Shown here: piece after piece, positions 12,801 through 24,845 of the stretch
Numbering within the stretch: the first letter of the stretch is position 1
Layout: each line of letters opens with the position of its first letter
DNA from: Eretmocerus hayati
Lineage: Eukaryota > Arthropoda > Insecta > Hymenoptera > Aphelinidae
Length of the DNA stretch: 64,000 nt
Assembly (NCBI GenBank): GCA_029851415.1
Contig: CM056742.1
Coordinates: forward strand, 94,664,748 to 94,728,747
Direction of reading: 5' to 3'
Notes under the pieces: model-generated
The model's database searches: none
Told to the model about the DNA's origin: nothing
Seen by the model: only the letters and a program-made list of their open reading frames with translations
Program-made: the position numbers and the translations under genes

Positions 12801-12909
12801 ATCATTTAAAAATACTTATCGTTCACCAAATGAGAAAGTGTATTGTAACTTCGTTTTTCACGTCATCAACTCCATTTCAACAAAGTAATTTCATTGCATG
12901 CGTGTTCGC
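6877..12909. mobile_element. 6.0-kb giant palindromic (foldback) element inside the left terminus
   Basis: It begins GGGAACACGC and ends as the near reverse complement (CATGCGTGTTCGC). TA sits on each side (6875-6876 and 12910-12911). The two arms match inverted over most of their length, meeting near 9950-10035 with a short loop. Matching landmarks include GACGCCCGTTCAAATCG near 7018 against 12776 inverted, and the stretch at 8510 against 11400 inverted. Each arm has its own small insertions. No coding region is supported; short ORFs here are mirrored in both arms. Confidence 0.65.
8963..11021. mobile_element. Inner palindromic element nested in the 6.0-kb foldback
   Basis: Left end AGGGACTAGGCGATTAAGC and right end, inverted, AGGGACTCAGCGATTAAGC. 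Arms of about 1 kb are highly similar in inverse orientation, with a loop of about 85 bp near 9950-10035. It is flanked by sequence that belongs to the outer palindrome. No coding capacity. Confidence 0.6.
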
Positions 12910-13312
12910 TATTGCTGCTACCTACACAGAACGGGATGAGTATGTGATGGATTTTGGAGAGGCGCTCCAAAGGCACGCATCGGTAGTTGCCAGTATGTGA
13001 CGGGTACTGAACAAGTATGTGACGGATTCTGGAGCCCTCGCTCAGCGAGCCGCGTGACAGTAAATACATGTATGAGCCAAGTACGTTACGAATACGTGAC
13101 GGACTCTGAGAGCGGGTCATGGGGTACTATGAGGCAGTAGTTGCCAACACGTAACAGGTACGGGACGAGCATGTGACGGACTCCGTGAGCGCAGCTGGTC
13201 CGATTCAACGTACCTTGAATGACGGTGTGTCCTGCTACGTAATTGTCACGTAGTGAATATGTGATGACACCAACGTACGCAGGGAATCGATGAAGTGCGG
13301 TAATGGCTGGCA
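12910..13312 (-). repeat. Left terminus of the 15.8-kb transposon, inner part with tandem subrepeats
   Basis: Inverted copy of 22108-22500. It contains about four degenerate units of about 75 bp, each beginning with a (A/G)TCCGTCACGTACTCGT-like core and ending near a CTCTC. Such repeats near transposon ends often bind transposase; that role is inference. Confidence 0.65.
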
Positions 13313-15820
13313 TATTTGAAGCGTTGGTACAATGCAAATTAGCCATACATACCACGAGTTAGCTGACTAACGTGCCATCCATTCATATAATGGATTCACA
13401 AGATGATATATGGGATAGAGTCTCAAAAACAACTCACATATAATCAGAATACTCTCCGATCACTCTACCCCTCTCGAAATTCAGTCATCCTTTCATCAAG
13501 ACGATTGTATTTAATTTGAGAAACAGTATTTCAGGACTGATTATAGTTTCATAACGTACCTAGATTGTCAGGTCAAAGTAATGAGAGATTACACTTCAGG
13601 ATGGGAGCATCAAGGTTATCATGGATGGCCAAGGAGTTGGTTTTTTTAAACCTATGGGTAGGCAAATTTTCTCCGTGATGTGAGCCGCATACGTTTTTCC
13701 ATCGACGAGTAATTGGGTGGTCGAATCGTGATCGATAATTTCCTTATGGAAATGGCATCAAATTGGAATGAATGAATGAATGAATGAATGGAAGATGGAG
13801 CAGAAAGGAGAGGTGACTATGCAAAACTGCTCCGCGGATTGGATATCATAACTTTTCAATCATACTCCACAGAGTTATTTTGGTTGATCCTTGGGAAAGG
13901 CCACAATGTTCACGAATCCACGTTGGGTTATTATACATGCATCTGAAAGGAATACACCCACAAAGAGAGTCTCAAATTGAAGTCGTCTGTATCTGATTTT
14001 ATGTACATGGGTGTTTTGGCAAAACTTATAAGATAATTGTCGAACGAATGATTAAGGGTACCTCTACATATATTCTTGCTGTCTCAGATTACGAACTTCT
14101 GAATGATATTCGGATTAACATCAAATTTTGTTTGACGGTTGAAATGTTCCACGAGCCATTGTGATAAGTTTTATGCTCAGGAATTCATATTTATAGTAGT
14201 AGTGGATGGGTTCTTGAATTCTTGATTTCTGACGCTTGGGTGGACCGCAAAATTGGTTTGTACGTGCAAAAATACATAAGAAATGATGGTTGGCACGATG
14301 ATCAAGATCACGGGGACAGCCTCCGCTTCATTCGATCAGTTTGAAAAATAACCCAACGAAGAGTAAAAAAACATGTAAAATTCAGTTCTGATCGATCTTG
14401 CAGGACTTCGTCCTCAATATTCAAGAACACGAGGACGATCGACAAAAGTCATACATGGAAGAAAGAAACCGACTTATTAGGAAATCTTCAGGGCTCTTTA
14501 TCCATCAGAAAACCGCGGAAAAGTTTTCTCATTAGCACGTGCAAAATGGCAAGAACTGTGAACTCAAGCGTAACAATTTGAGAAATTTTCCATTTTTCGG
14601 TTCACCTTAATGTATATGGATGAATTCACCTAGAAATGATATTTATGGAATTTTTCGATGTTTGAGTGCTTACAAAATTGCATGAAATGGCATTCGGCCT
14701 CGGTCATGAGGTTCCTCGCTTCCGAGCGATTATTTCGACCCTCGCCTGCGGCTCGGGCCGAAAACCAATCCCTCAGGAGTGAGCTACAACCTCATAATCT
14801 CGGTGCGGAATCTACTATTTCAGTCTCGATTGAAGGTGACACTGTTTAGCCATCACTCTCGCTATAGGTAAGCGTGCTCCATCAATCGGCAAGACAAATC
14901 CCTGACTGGTTGCTCCGGTATTGTGATAAATATATCGCGTAGGTCTTTCATGAAATTAATAAGTTTTCTTCAAGTGTATCAAATCGCTACACCCATTACA
15001 TTCGCGAATCTGGGAGTTGGAAATAAAATGAACTATTCTGTGAATCCAAAAAACATAACCCCGCATGTCCAACAGCGCGCTAGAAAGTTGATGCTCGATA
15101 TGAGTCTCTCTATCCTCGATTATCCTGCTTCCAGCGGAATCAAGAATTCAAGTCTCTCGACATTAGCGGATCCGTTTTTGTCTATACTTCTTCCATATCA
15201 TGTTTACTATATCTTCTCTTGGGTTTAGTTTACAACAAGAGTTTCTCAATAAAGATTCTGATTTTGATAATTAAAAAAAGAGTATACAGAAGCATGTACA
15301 TTTTGGAGATTTCTTCATTATGAGTGATTGTAGAGCCCATATCACATATATTGTGAGAATACTTATGAATGTATCTCGTAATGGTGGTGAATTGGACATT
15401 TTCACAGTTTAAGATATCCAAAATGTTGAAAATAACCTCGAAAAAGCACTGGATACATCTAAATATGGAAAGTAATGGTTGAGGCATACTCTAATAATGA
15501 ACATCCCTGTGCTTGACTTTATTCGGAGGGTCGAAAGGCTACTTCTTGATACACTGTGTGTACAAGTGTACTTTGCGTACAGTTTGCTAAGTCTAACTCA
15601 CAGTTCATCAAGAATTATAGTTTGATACAGGGTGTAACATCTATTTTTCGCGTCATCGTGATCATCCCGATCCTCACCTGGGGCTCGGACCGGAATCTTA
15701 TCACTCGAACGCGAAGGATGTTTCCACACCCTTGTATCGAAATGTACTATTTCACTTTGCGATGGCGGTGAAATTCACCTCTAGACGTTATGTTTTTGAA
15801 AATGCCATTAACTTACAGTA
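13313..15820. other. Interior of the 15.8-kb transposon, no gene seen
   Basis: AT-rich, with stops in all frames. A (GAAT)n tract lies near 13770-13790. Two related GC-richer blocks containing (G/T)CTCGG(G/A)CC lie near 14690-14830 and 15640-15770, with a relative near 23240-23300 in reverse orientation, so they are dispersed repeats. No transposase domain is recognisable. Confidence 0.4.
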
Positions 15821-18614
15821 AAGGAGCTGTTGCAAATGAGGCCAAATCTGCTCCAGAGAATTGGGACTCCAGGTTGCACTGAAATGTGTGTTTTGGGTGT
15901 CTGAATATGCATATGAATTTTTTCCGCGTCAAACCAAAGCGTCTCCCAGTAGTGGGCAAAAAGGTGTCCCATTTAAAATACACGTGGAACGCACTTTCTA
16001 GCGTCCCTCTCAAAATTGGCCCAATGGACTATAACGGCTCCAATGAGGATTTGTTCTTGAACAGAAAATACAACTTTTAGGGGTTTTTTCATGGACGGGA
16101 AATGATGTGCTGGTACCGAAAAACCACTTGAGAGATGGAAAATGCGGATCTTTCACGCTAAAACCGGGGAATACTCGAACGGAGTGGGATTAATCGAAAA
16201 GTTGCAGAGGACCAAAGTTGTAGATTATGTTCTAAGCTTCCATTTGGCATCGGTTTTTTATGCATGTATTGGTTGGGGGTTCCCAAAAAACGACCAAAAG
16301 TCGTAAAAAACCATATCTATTGGATTTCTTGGCGATCTCGGGGTAAAAATGGACTGACAAACTATCATATCTTGTAGATCTCATCAAAATACACATTTTT
16401 GGTTCCCATAATTTTTTCGAAAAAACGCACCAGATTCGAGTTTATAGCGAAAAAAAGCCGGAAATAGGCACTCTCCAACGTTCTCACGCAAAATACTCGA
16501 AAAACGCAAATGGAAACCCTATATAATAATTGCGTGAAAAGTTGCTTTTTTTCGTGTACTTCAAAATGAAAAAAAAATTTATAGCGTTCCGATGTTCCTG
16601 CTTCGAGGAATATGCATTTTCATGCCAGATAACAAGTTTGAGTGGATAAATTCATGGTTCCAGCATGCTATATGCAATTCTACGTCAATGAGTCATACAA
16701 CTACATCAATCGGACATGCAAAATCACCAATTTTCATCCACGATCATCATTCGGAGCTATATAAGGTTATGATAAGGATCGAATCTTTGAACACCAGGAT
16801 TGTTGTCTTTCTCAAAACTTTTTCCAACTATGAGAATATTGTAGTGTACGAGACTACGAAAATAACCATTCATGAGAACTCATACTCCATGGCTTGGATT
16901 GATATCACAAGTTGATGTCGAAAATTTTCAAACTAGTGAAATCTACTTAACCAGCCGTGACAGTAGTCCGCCTGTCAAGCTAGACGACGAGATTACTGGT
17001 AGAACAAGTTTTCTGAGTAAGATGACAACGGAAGTTATTCGTTCTTCACGTTTTATACCAAAACTCGTGTGTCAGTCAGTTCACCTGTTCATAATAGCTA
17101 TAGTATCCTTTGATATCACATATTTGACTTTGAGGTTCAATCTGACTCAGTCATCTTCATCTGTAGATTTGGATATTCGCAATATGCAAATAACATTAGA
17201 AAGGACTCCTTTATTCTGAGAAGAACGAGAAACGTCAATTCTCTCTCCCTGACGAGATGGCATATGGTTCCCATTTGATTATTTGGAGAGCTTTGATTTT
17301 GAGAAAGAAAGGAGCCCTCTTAAGACATATCTCGCTATGATATCTGATTTTTTGGAACCCGCCAAAATTATGAGGACCACGGATGCGTATCCAGGAATGT
17401 GCATATTGGAGAAATCGTTTGAGCCTCTGTTGCGAGTGACTCGAGGTATTATGATTTTTGGGCTATTTGCGATTTTTTTTAGAGGGAGAAGGTTTGAATC
17501 GGGGATTCACATCTACCAACGTACGAATTCACACAATATCAACAGATTTTGGCAGCTGCGACTTCCGGGGAACCCATGTGCGTGCAGGCTTGCCAGTGTT
17601 GGGCCTTGACAAATGAGGAATTCCAATAGCACCGGAGAATTTTGATGGATGTGCCTAGTTTCCGGAATATTCTAGGGCTCTGAACGGTGATCGTGGATGA
17701 AAATTGGTGATTTTGCATGCCCGATTGATGTAGTTGTATGACTCATTGACGTAGAATTGCATATAGCATGCTGGAACCATGAATTTATCCACTCAAACTT
17801 GTTATCTGGCATAAAAATGCATATTCCTCGAAGCAGGAACATCGGAACGCTATGAATTTTTTTTTCATTTTGAAGTACACAAAAAAGGGCAACTTTTCAC
17901 GCAATTATTATATAGGGTTTCCATTTGCGTTTTTCGAATATTTTGCGTGAGAATGTTGGAGAGTGCCTATTTTCGGCACTTTTTCGCTATAAACTCGAAT
18001 CTGGTGCGTTTTTTCGAAAAAATTATGGGAACCAAAAATGTGTATTTTGATGAGATCTACAAGATATGATAGTTTGTCAGTCCATTTTCACCCCGAGATC
18101 GCCAAGAAATCCAATAAATATGGTTTTTTACGACTTTTGGTCGTTTTTTGGGAACTCTCAACCAATACATGCATAAAAAACCGATGCCAAATTGAAGCTT
18201 AGAACATAATCTACAACTTTGGTCCTCTGCAACTTTCCGATTAATCCCACTCCGTTCGAGTATTCCCCGGTTTTAGCGTGAAAGATCCGCATTTTCCATC
18301 TCTCAAGTGGTTTTTCGGTACCAGCACATCATTTCCCGTCCATGAAAAAACCCCTAAAAGTTGTATTTTCTGTTCAAGAACAAATCCTCATTGGAGCCGT
18401 TATAGTCCATTGGGCCAATTTTGAGAGGGACGCTAGAAAGTGCGTTCCACGTGTATTTTAAATGGGACACCTTTTTGCCCACTACTGGGAGACGCTTTGG
18501 TTTGACGCGGAAAAAATCCATATGCATATTCAGACACCCAAAACACGCATTTCAGTGCAACCTGGAGTCCCAATTCTCTGGAGCAGATTTGGCCTTATTT
18601 GCAACAGCTCCTTT
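15821..18614. mobile_element. 2.8-kb foldback element with arms of about 960 bp
   Basis: AAGGAGCTGTTGCAAAT at the left is mirrored at the right (ATTTGCAACAGCTCCTT). Arms 15821 to about 16780 and about 17650 to 18614 are strongly similar inverted. The loop of about 870 bp has only short frames (to 115 codons) with no recognised domain. TA dinucleotides lie near both ends, but the exact duplication is unclear. Confidence 0.65.
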
Positions 18615-18877
18615 GTAAAACTATTAATGAATATTTTCTCAGAATTTCTTATTATTATGAGCTCCACAGTCACTGAGGACACCAAAAAAGACATTTTCAC
18701 TCTCAGAATTGCCGTAATGTCTTACTGTTGCATCTTACATTGGTTCAAACCTGAGCGTTGGATGAAAAAAACAGCTTCTTTCTTCATATTAGAAAATACG
18801 ACGATGTCAAGAGTATTCGACTTCAATAAAGGTTCATCGTCTAACTAAGAATCAGACGAATTTTGTCTTACACATCT

Positions 18878-20783
18878 CCCGATCAGAAAGTTATTCCGGG
18901 TCCCGGACTAACAGTTCCAATCTGGATCCAGTTTGAGTCCGGGTTCCGGATCAATTGTTCCGGGTTTAGTCCGGGTTAGAACCCGGGTAGGATCAATTTT
19001 GGATCAAGGCTCCCGGATTAAACTCTTTGTTACGAGGCCCGGATTGGGACTGGATTGCCCCCGGAACAAAGTTTCTCAATGTAAAAGGTAGTGTTGGTTG
19101 AGATAGACAGAGTAAGACATAGTGAAATACTGATGACAGCAATTATTATAATGTATGCTCAGGTGTCGAATTATGATCGTATCATTATTTGACGTTTCAG
19201 AGCTTTCTGATGAGATGAGTAACATGATCAGTCTGATATCTGATATGGAATTGAAATGATCCAATAGCTCATACTTCTAACAAGGTTATGTTTTATAACA
19301 CTGCGCTCTGCTCTCGATGGCTAGGGGATAAGGCTCTTTCATGAAATACAAAACTAACTTTAATTCGTGATCTTATTTCTGGAGCTGAATACTTTGATGC
19401 CCAGGTCTATGATGAAATAATTGTAGCCCCTAGTTCATCTCGAAGCTTGAACTCAGCTTCTATTGAACGAACAATCATTGATTGTTCAAGTGTGCTATAT
19501 TACTATTAGATTTAGGCATATTATTTTTATATGCCTCTTATTGATTAACTAACTGGCTCATATCAGAATACATTCACGTAATACCTACAAAAACTCTCCT
19601 CAGAACGTATAAAAAGCAAACATCAATAACAGATCTCATCCTGGACTTAATTTTTTTCCTCAATGAGTGGGCATGTATGAGAAGTTGAACTTCTGGCAAA
19701 ATTCTATTACCACCAAGGATCTTACACATAACTCTTAAGAATGATTGTTCCAAGAAAGATTGAAAGAGACTAATTGAATTAATCAAGCAAACCGTACACT
19801 AAATTTCAATTTTTCTATCACAAAGTCTTCAAAAATGTTGAATCTTATGAAACGCTTGTGAAGATCAATATCCCTAGAAAGTTTCCTGGCAACATAAACA
19901 GGAAATATGTATTTAGATCCAAAAATTGCTCTTATGAGTCTCACAAAACTCATTTGTAGATTTGCTGCTCGAATATTTGTAGGATTAGAAAAAATTAGGG
20001 AGTCATCCGAAAGGACAATTTTATTATTATGATAATCGAGTGCAGTTCTCTATAGCATGTCAAAATGACAGGTCTGTTTTAAACAAGGTTTCGTGCTTTG
20101 ATACGTAAACTGAAATCTCTCAGCCATCCTATAGTCTCATGCAGATTGTTGAATATTATGCGGTCATTGTCAGATAGGATGTCCTAAATCCTAAAGAGGT
20201 TGTATCAAGGGTTACGCGCAACCAAAAGTTTAGAGGGTTTCACACATATGTCTTCAGAAAATGAATTTTTGAGCAGAAATCATTCCCATCACTTCCAAAT
20301 TCATTTATTGAGCAAATGCATATGATAGTGCAAGATGGTGAGAATGATAATAATACCAGAAGAGTATTGAATCAGCTACCCTACTTATTGTGAAAAAAGT
20401 TACATGCCCCTTTCACAAAAATTTGAGTCTGACTTTCGTCATCATGTTTTTTCATGACATTATTGTCATCTGCATAATTACAAAATTTGCAGTTGAGCTC
20501 ATTAATCATTTCAATGAATTATTTTTCAGTCCAAATCGGCTACTGAATAGATCCAGTAAGAATTCGTTGAAATCGAACTTTGTTTTCGTTCTGGAAAGTT
20601 AATTCGGCACCCAGATCAGACCTGGATTGAATTTGGAACAGCGCCACTGTTAGTCCGGGTGCTGGATCCAAACTGGATCGAACCCGGGTTCCAAACCGGA
20701 GTAATTCCGGATCCAGTTTCGGCCCGTTATTCCGGGACTCGGATCCGTCCCGGACTCAACCCGGAAAACCTTTTCTGATCGGG
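18878..20783. mobile_element. 1.9-kb transposon with CCCGATCAGAAA termini
   Basis: CCCGATCAGAAAG at 18878 is mirrored by CTTTTCTGATCGGG ending at 20783. Both ends have about 190 bp of subterminal sequence built from repeated CCGGGT(T/C)CGGAT-like words in alternating orientation. The AT-rich interior has no supported gene. The superfamily is not clear because I could not define a target duplication. Confidence 0.6.
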
Positions 20784-22107
20784 CTCCTGCTGCACGAGCT
20801 ATGTTCAGACAAGTGAAACTGTTCAAAGTTGGATATCCAACCGCTCTACAAATAATTTCGTATATGATTGTGATTTCTGTGTGTTCGCGAATCGTCGAAA
20901 TCTTAATCGTGGATTTAACGGAGGCTTAAAGAGTCCATGGAATTATTTACCTATCTCTCGCAAGAGAAGTATGATCTAACCTATTATAAACATAAAAATG
21001 CATCGGTGAGCCTGAGAGTTCTGCAGTTCAGCTACGAATGATGCTTGCTGTAAGATCAAATCCCGCTTTAGACGGAGCGTTTGCTCATCTTGAAGGTTTT
21101 CATCTCACATTTGTCGCATCTTGCGGTAAGAACGAAATCAATCTGACGGTAAGGATTTCTTTCTGAAGTGAAGGTGGGAATTCCATAAATGTTCACAGAC
21201 ATACCTCAATATACCCTTCCCTTAACTACGCGAGTGACATCATTTCCGTGGAACCCCATCCGACTTCCTCCTTCGATTCTGTTGGTGCAAATTGGCATGT
21301 TCCAAAAACTTGCTAACCACTTTTTGATCCTACATTCATTCCAAAATATAAATTATCAAGTTTGTAAATCCAAAAACTATTTTTCCCGTATGATGATATG
21401 TTATGATGATATATTATTGATCATCCTATGGTTTTCAAGAACAGGCATCGACTACACTTACACTGACATGTTCAATTCGACAGTTCGTGTGATAAGGTAA
21501 TTGCAAAGATTTGAATCGAGGTTGTCTTCTTCGGAATCAGGCTGCTCCTCCACTGGTGTACTGCTACTAATGACAGCTATAGTTTCAATGACCCGTTGCG
21601 GGGATGATGCACTTTGTAACTCTATGCGTGTCATCTGAGAAAATACGGAAACAAGGTATTGTTCCGAGAGAAGGGATTCCAAAAAAGGAACAAAAATTTC
21701 TCGGTGAAAAAGCATTGCTTGTATATCAACGGGTTTGATGTACTCATTGACAATATATAACATTGGGCGGTTGTTTGGAACTTATACGCGAGAATATTTG
21801 CATTTCTTCACTCAACCTCTGAATAAATATTTGCAGCACACCTACCAGTGTCTCCTTCAATAAGTACACATGGAGCCATCAGTAACAAACGAGAGGCAAA
21901 AAATCACCTCGCAATTGATCGTAGCATCTCACTCTTGTATCTGAAGGTGAATGTCGCTCGGAGACCGAGTCAGATGGGAGTTACTTTGAGACATCCTCTC
22001 TTATCCGAATGGAACGCAAGTTTACTCGGAATCTGAATGAAAACTTTCGCTGGAAAATTTTGAGAGGTTGTACTAATTTTCGTTGTATCAATCCCCTGAA
22101 GATTCCA
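20784..22107. other. Interior of the 15.8-kb transposon, right part
   Basis: No recognised family. A minus-strand frame of 101 codons at 21458-21763 is open, but nothing in it supports a function. The AT-rich remainder has stops in all frames. Confidence 0.35.
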
Positions 22108-22587
22108 GTTGTTACAGCACTTCACTGATTCCCTGTGTACGTTGGTGTCATCACATATTCACTACGTGACAATCACGTAGCAGGACACACCGTCATTCAA
22201 GGTACGTTGAATCGGACCAGCTGCGCTCACGGAGTCCGTCTCGTCCCGTACCTATTACGTGCTGGCAACTACTGCCTCGTGATACCTCATGATCCGCTCT
22301 CAGAGTCCGTCACGTACTCGTAACGTACTTGGCTCAAACACACATTTACTGTCACGCGGCTCGCTGAGCGAGGGCTCCAGAATCCGTCACGTACTTGTTC
22401 AGTACTCGTCACATACTGGCAACTACCGATGCGTGCCTTTGGAGCGCCTCTCCAAAATCCATCACACACTCATCCCGTACTGTGTAGGTTTCAGCAATTA
22501 CTACTGCGAGTATTGACAGGTACGAGTCAGTACGTGTAGCTATAATCCAAGTAGCTACAGTATGGAATATTAGCTATTTCCCCCTTG
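22108..22587 (+). repeat. Right terminus of the 15.8-kb transposon
   Basis: Outer 90 bp mirror 6785-6876. The inner part mirrors 12910-13312 and carries about four units of about 75 bp with TCCGTCACGTACT-like cores. It is the uninterrupted version of the terminus. Confidence 0.7.
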
Positions 22588-22595
22588 CCTTACAT

Positions 22596-24169
22596 TCTCT
22601 AATGCAATTTATGGTGTTTCCTAAATTCTCCATCAAAAGCATGCTGAATTCACCAGATTCCCCAGTCTCAGAATGGAAGATATCAAGGTCCAGAATACAT
22701 TGCTGAGAGACAGAAGCAGTGCTCTTCCTGAACTGAGTTTTCTTTCATCGGTCACTCATGGATATTCAAGGCTGCAAACAGCTAATCTGTGTATACTGAA
22801 GATTCAAATTTCATGGATCGTTAATGAGAGAAGAAGTGATGAGATCAAGAAGAGGAATATTCAAGAAGATGAGAGCAAGAATCCAAGGAACTTGACAAAA
22901 GTGCGGGCTGAGACCATACTTTCTCCAAATCTTTACATATTTGCACCTAATCGAATGAAGAGTCCGAATTCCTAGGTATTTAACATGAAATTTCTGGATC
23001 TTCCAAGTGACCCGCTATCAAATCTTGTGGACAAACTTTCCCTGATTACCCTGTTCTCTAGATTAGTACACACCCTAATTTGTATTGGTTGGTCGTATTC
23101 AAAATTGTGAATTGGAACCTGGGATAGTGGTCATCAAACTTGAGATGTTTCGAAACTCAAATAATTGAACTATGCAGTAAATGGATGATAAACAATAAAA
23201 TAGTATATGATGATACAAGGGCACACAAGATGGTTTCCGTACTTTGACGGACTTCTTTAGGCCCGAGCCGCAGGCAAGGGTCTAAATAGTTACGAGGAAG
23301 CAAAAACCGTTGCACCTGAGTATCATACTATGTTTTTTGGTCTTCTGTGAGCAAATGAGAAGCGACAAACAGTGTGCAAGCGGCTCATTTGCGCACAGAT
23401 GATCAAAAAAAAGTTATTCTGATTTCCAGGCAACACACTGTTAGTGTAATCAGCTCATGGAATGTCTTCCATGTTACTCTTAAAACATTCACAGTTCAGG
23501 TTTATGGATCGGCAATTTAATTTTTGTTAGATTAAGAATGGACTATTCAACTGTTTCGGATTGGAGCATCCAAAGAAACACAGGGTTATTGTAGTTAGAA
23601 ACATAATCAACCTTAACTCTAAGAAAGCGCTCTCCATCCCAGTGTCCTTGGATGTTCATCTGATTTAAACTAGATGGAAAATTATTTCATGAAAGTAAAA
23701 CCCTCCCCATGAAACAATGTTGACCCATCTCATTCAGGGTTATGGGCACAACAAGAAACATAACAGAATCAGTCACTGCGGCATGAATGCAGTGCTACCT
23801 TGCTGCAGAAGTGTTTGAACCTTCATTTTCCACGAGTATAAATCTGATGGAATAATAATACAATATCACATGGCAGACTAAGTAGCAGAGTGAGGCAGAC
23901 TAGGATTCAAGTTTGTAACAACAATGTCACGACACGGAGTACGGCGGCGAGAAGGTGATGGGCTGATTAAGACGATGTTACGTGAGTGAATACCTGAATG
24001 CTACTGGAATACTCGAATCAGAAACCGATGCAAATATCATAAATCTCCATAAAAGGTGGGTACCTGGGAGTGATTTCAGATCACTCCGTAAAATGCTCAG
24101 TATTCGAGAAGCTTTGTAACGTTGACACTCTCATGCACGTGCCGATGCTCCGGAATTGAGTGAGCATGT
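22596..24169. other. No gene supported
   Basis: A 100-codon plus frame at 22673-22975 has no recognisable features. A dispersed repeat fragment with CCCGAGCCGCAGGC lies near 23265. A candidate splice donor (GTGAGTGAATA near 23992) follows a short ATG frame starting near 23925, but I could not pair it with a convincing acceptor. Confidence 0.3.
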
Positions 24170-24845
24170 TAACCGCCCCGGAGGAGCACCAGGAGTGCCC
24201 CGGCATATTATCCGCCCTCAAACCGTGACTTCTTTTAGGGTTTTCTACTGAGCACAAACTGAGTCTTTCAAATTTATTCCAGTGAGAGATTGAGTCATTT
24301 AACATTGATCAATAGCGATTTTCAAATTTTGGGAATGCGATCAGTCTTGCATGCATTGAATATCACCTACGCCTCATTGCAAATAAAATTAAAAAACTGA
24401 ATCAGCTTTGAGCAAAACTAAATCACCTTCACATTTGCGAAATTCGCTGTGATTCATAAATAAGTTGAGCAATGATTATTATAGAAGCACTCAGGTCACC
24501 TGCCGCTAGCTTGGCAGTAACTTGGGTGGGTGATTTGAGTCTAGCTCGGCAAGTGACCTGGGTGCTCTCATAATAATCATCGCTCAACAATAGATTACAG
24601 CCAATTTCGCGAATGTGGAAGTGATTCAGTTTTTCTGAAAGCTCCCACGAGGTGCGGTTGATATATAACGCAAATGAGAATGATTGCAGTCCTAATATTT
24701 GAAAATTTTTAATAACTAATGTAAAACAACTCAGTTTTCAAATGAAGTCAATTTGGGAGACTCAGTTTGTGTTTAGTAGAAAACTACAAGAGAGGTCGCG
24801 GTTCGAGGGTGGAAAATATGCCGGGGCACCTCTGGTGAGTGAGGC
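24170..24845. mobile_element. Foldback MITE of about 680 bp
   Basis: Left GTGCCCCGGCATATTATCC and ACAAACTGAGTCT are mirrored in the right half near 24770-24830. A shorter inner palindrome (AATGATTATTATAG against CATAATAATCATCG) places the axis near 24515. No coding capacity. Confidence 0.6.

Larger units (their letters stand above)
6777..22595. mobile_element. 15.8-kb DNA transposon with 8-bp target duplication (hAT-like ends)
   Basis: CCTTACAT occurs perfectly at 6777-6784 and 22588-22595. Immediately inside, CAAGGGGGAAATAGC at 6785 is mirrored by its reverse complement ending at 22587, and the inverted match continues about 90 bp. The right inverted terminus extends about 480 bp (22108-22587). 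Its left counterpart is split between 6785-6876 and 12910-13312 by a nested insertion. An 8-bp duplication with a CAAGGG-type end fits the hAT superfamily. I found no transposase frame inside, so this is a non-autonomous or emptied element enlarged by nested insertions. Confidence 0.7.

Noticed and set aside
12866..13355. Frames of 84-89 codons mirrored at 22135-22516
   Set aside because: They are translations of the transposon's terminal tandem repeats.
21458..21763. 101-codon minus frame as a transposase remnant
   Set aside because: No DDE, zinc finger or hAT dimerisation motif can be seen.
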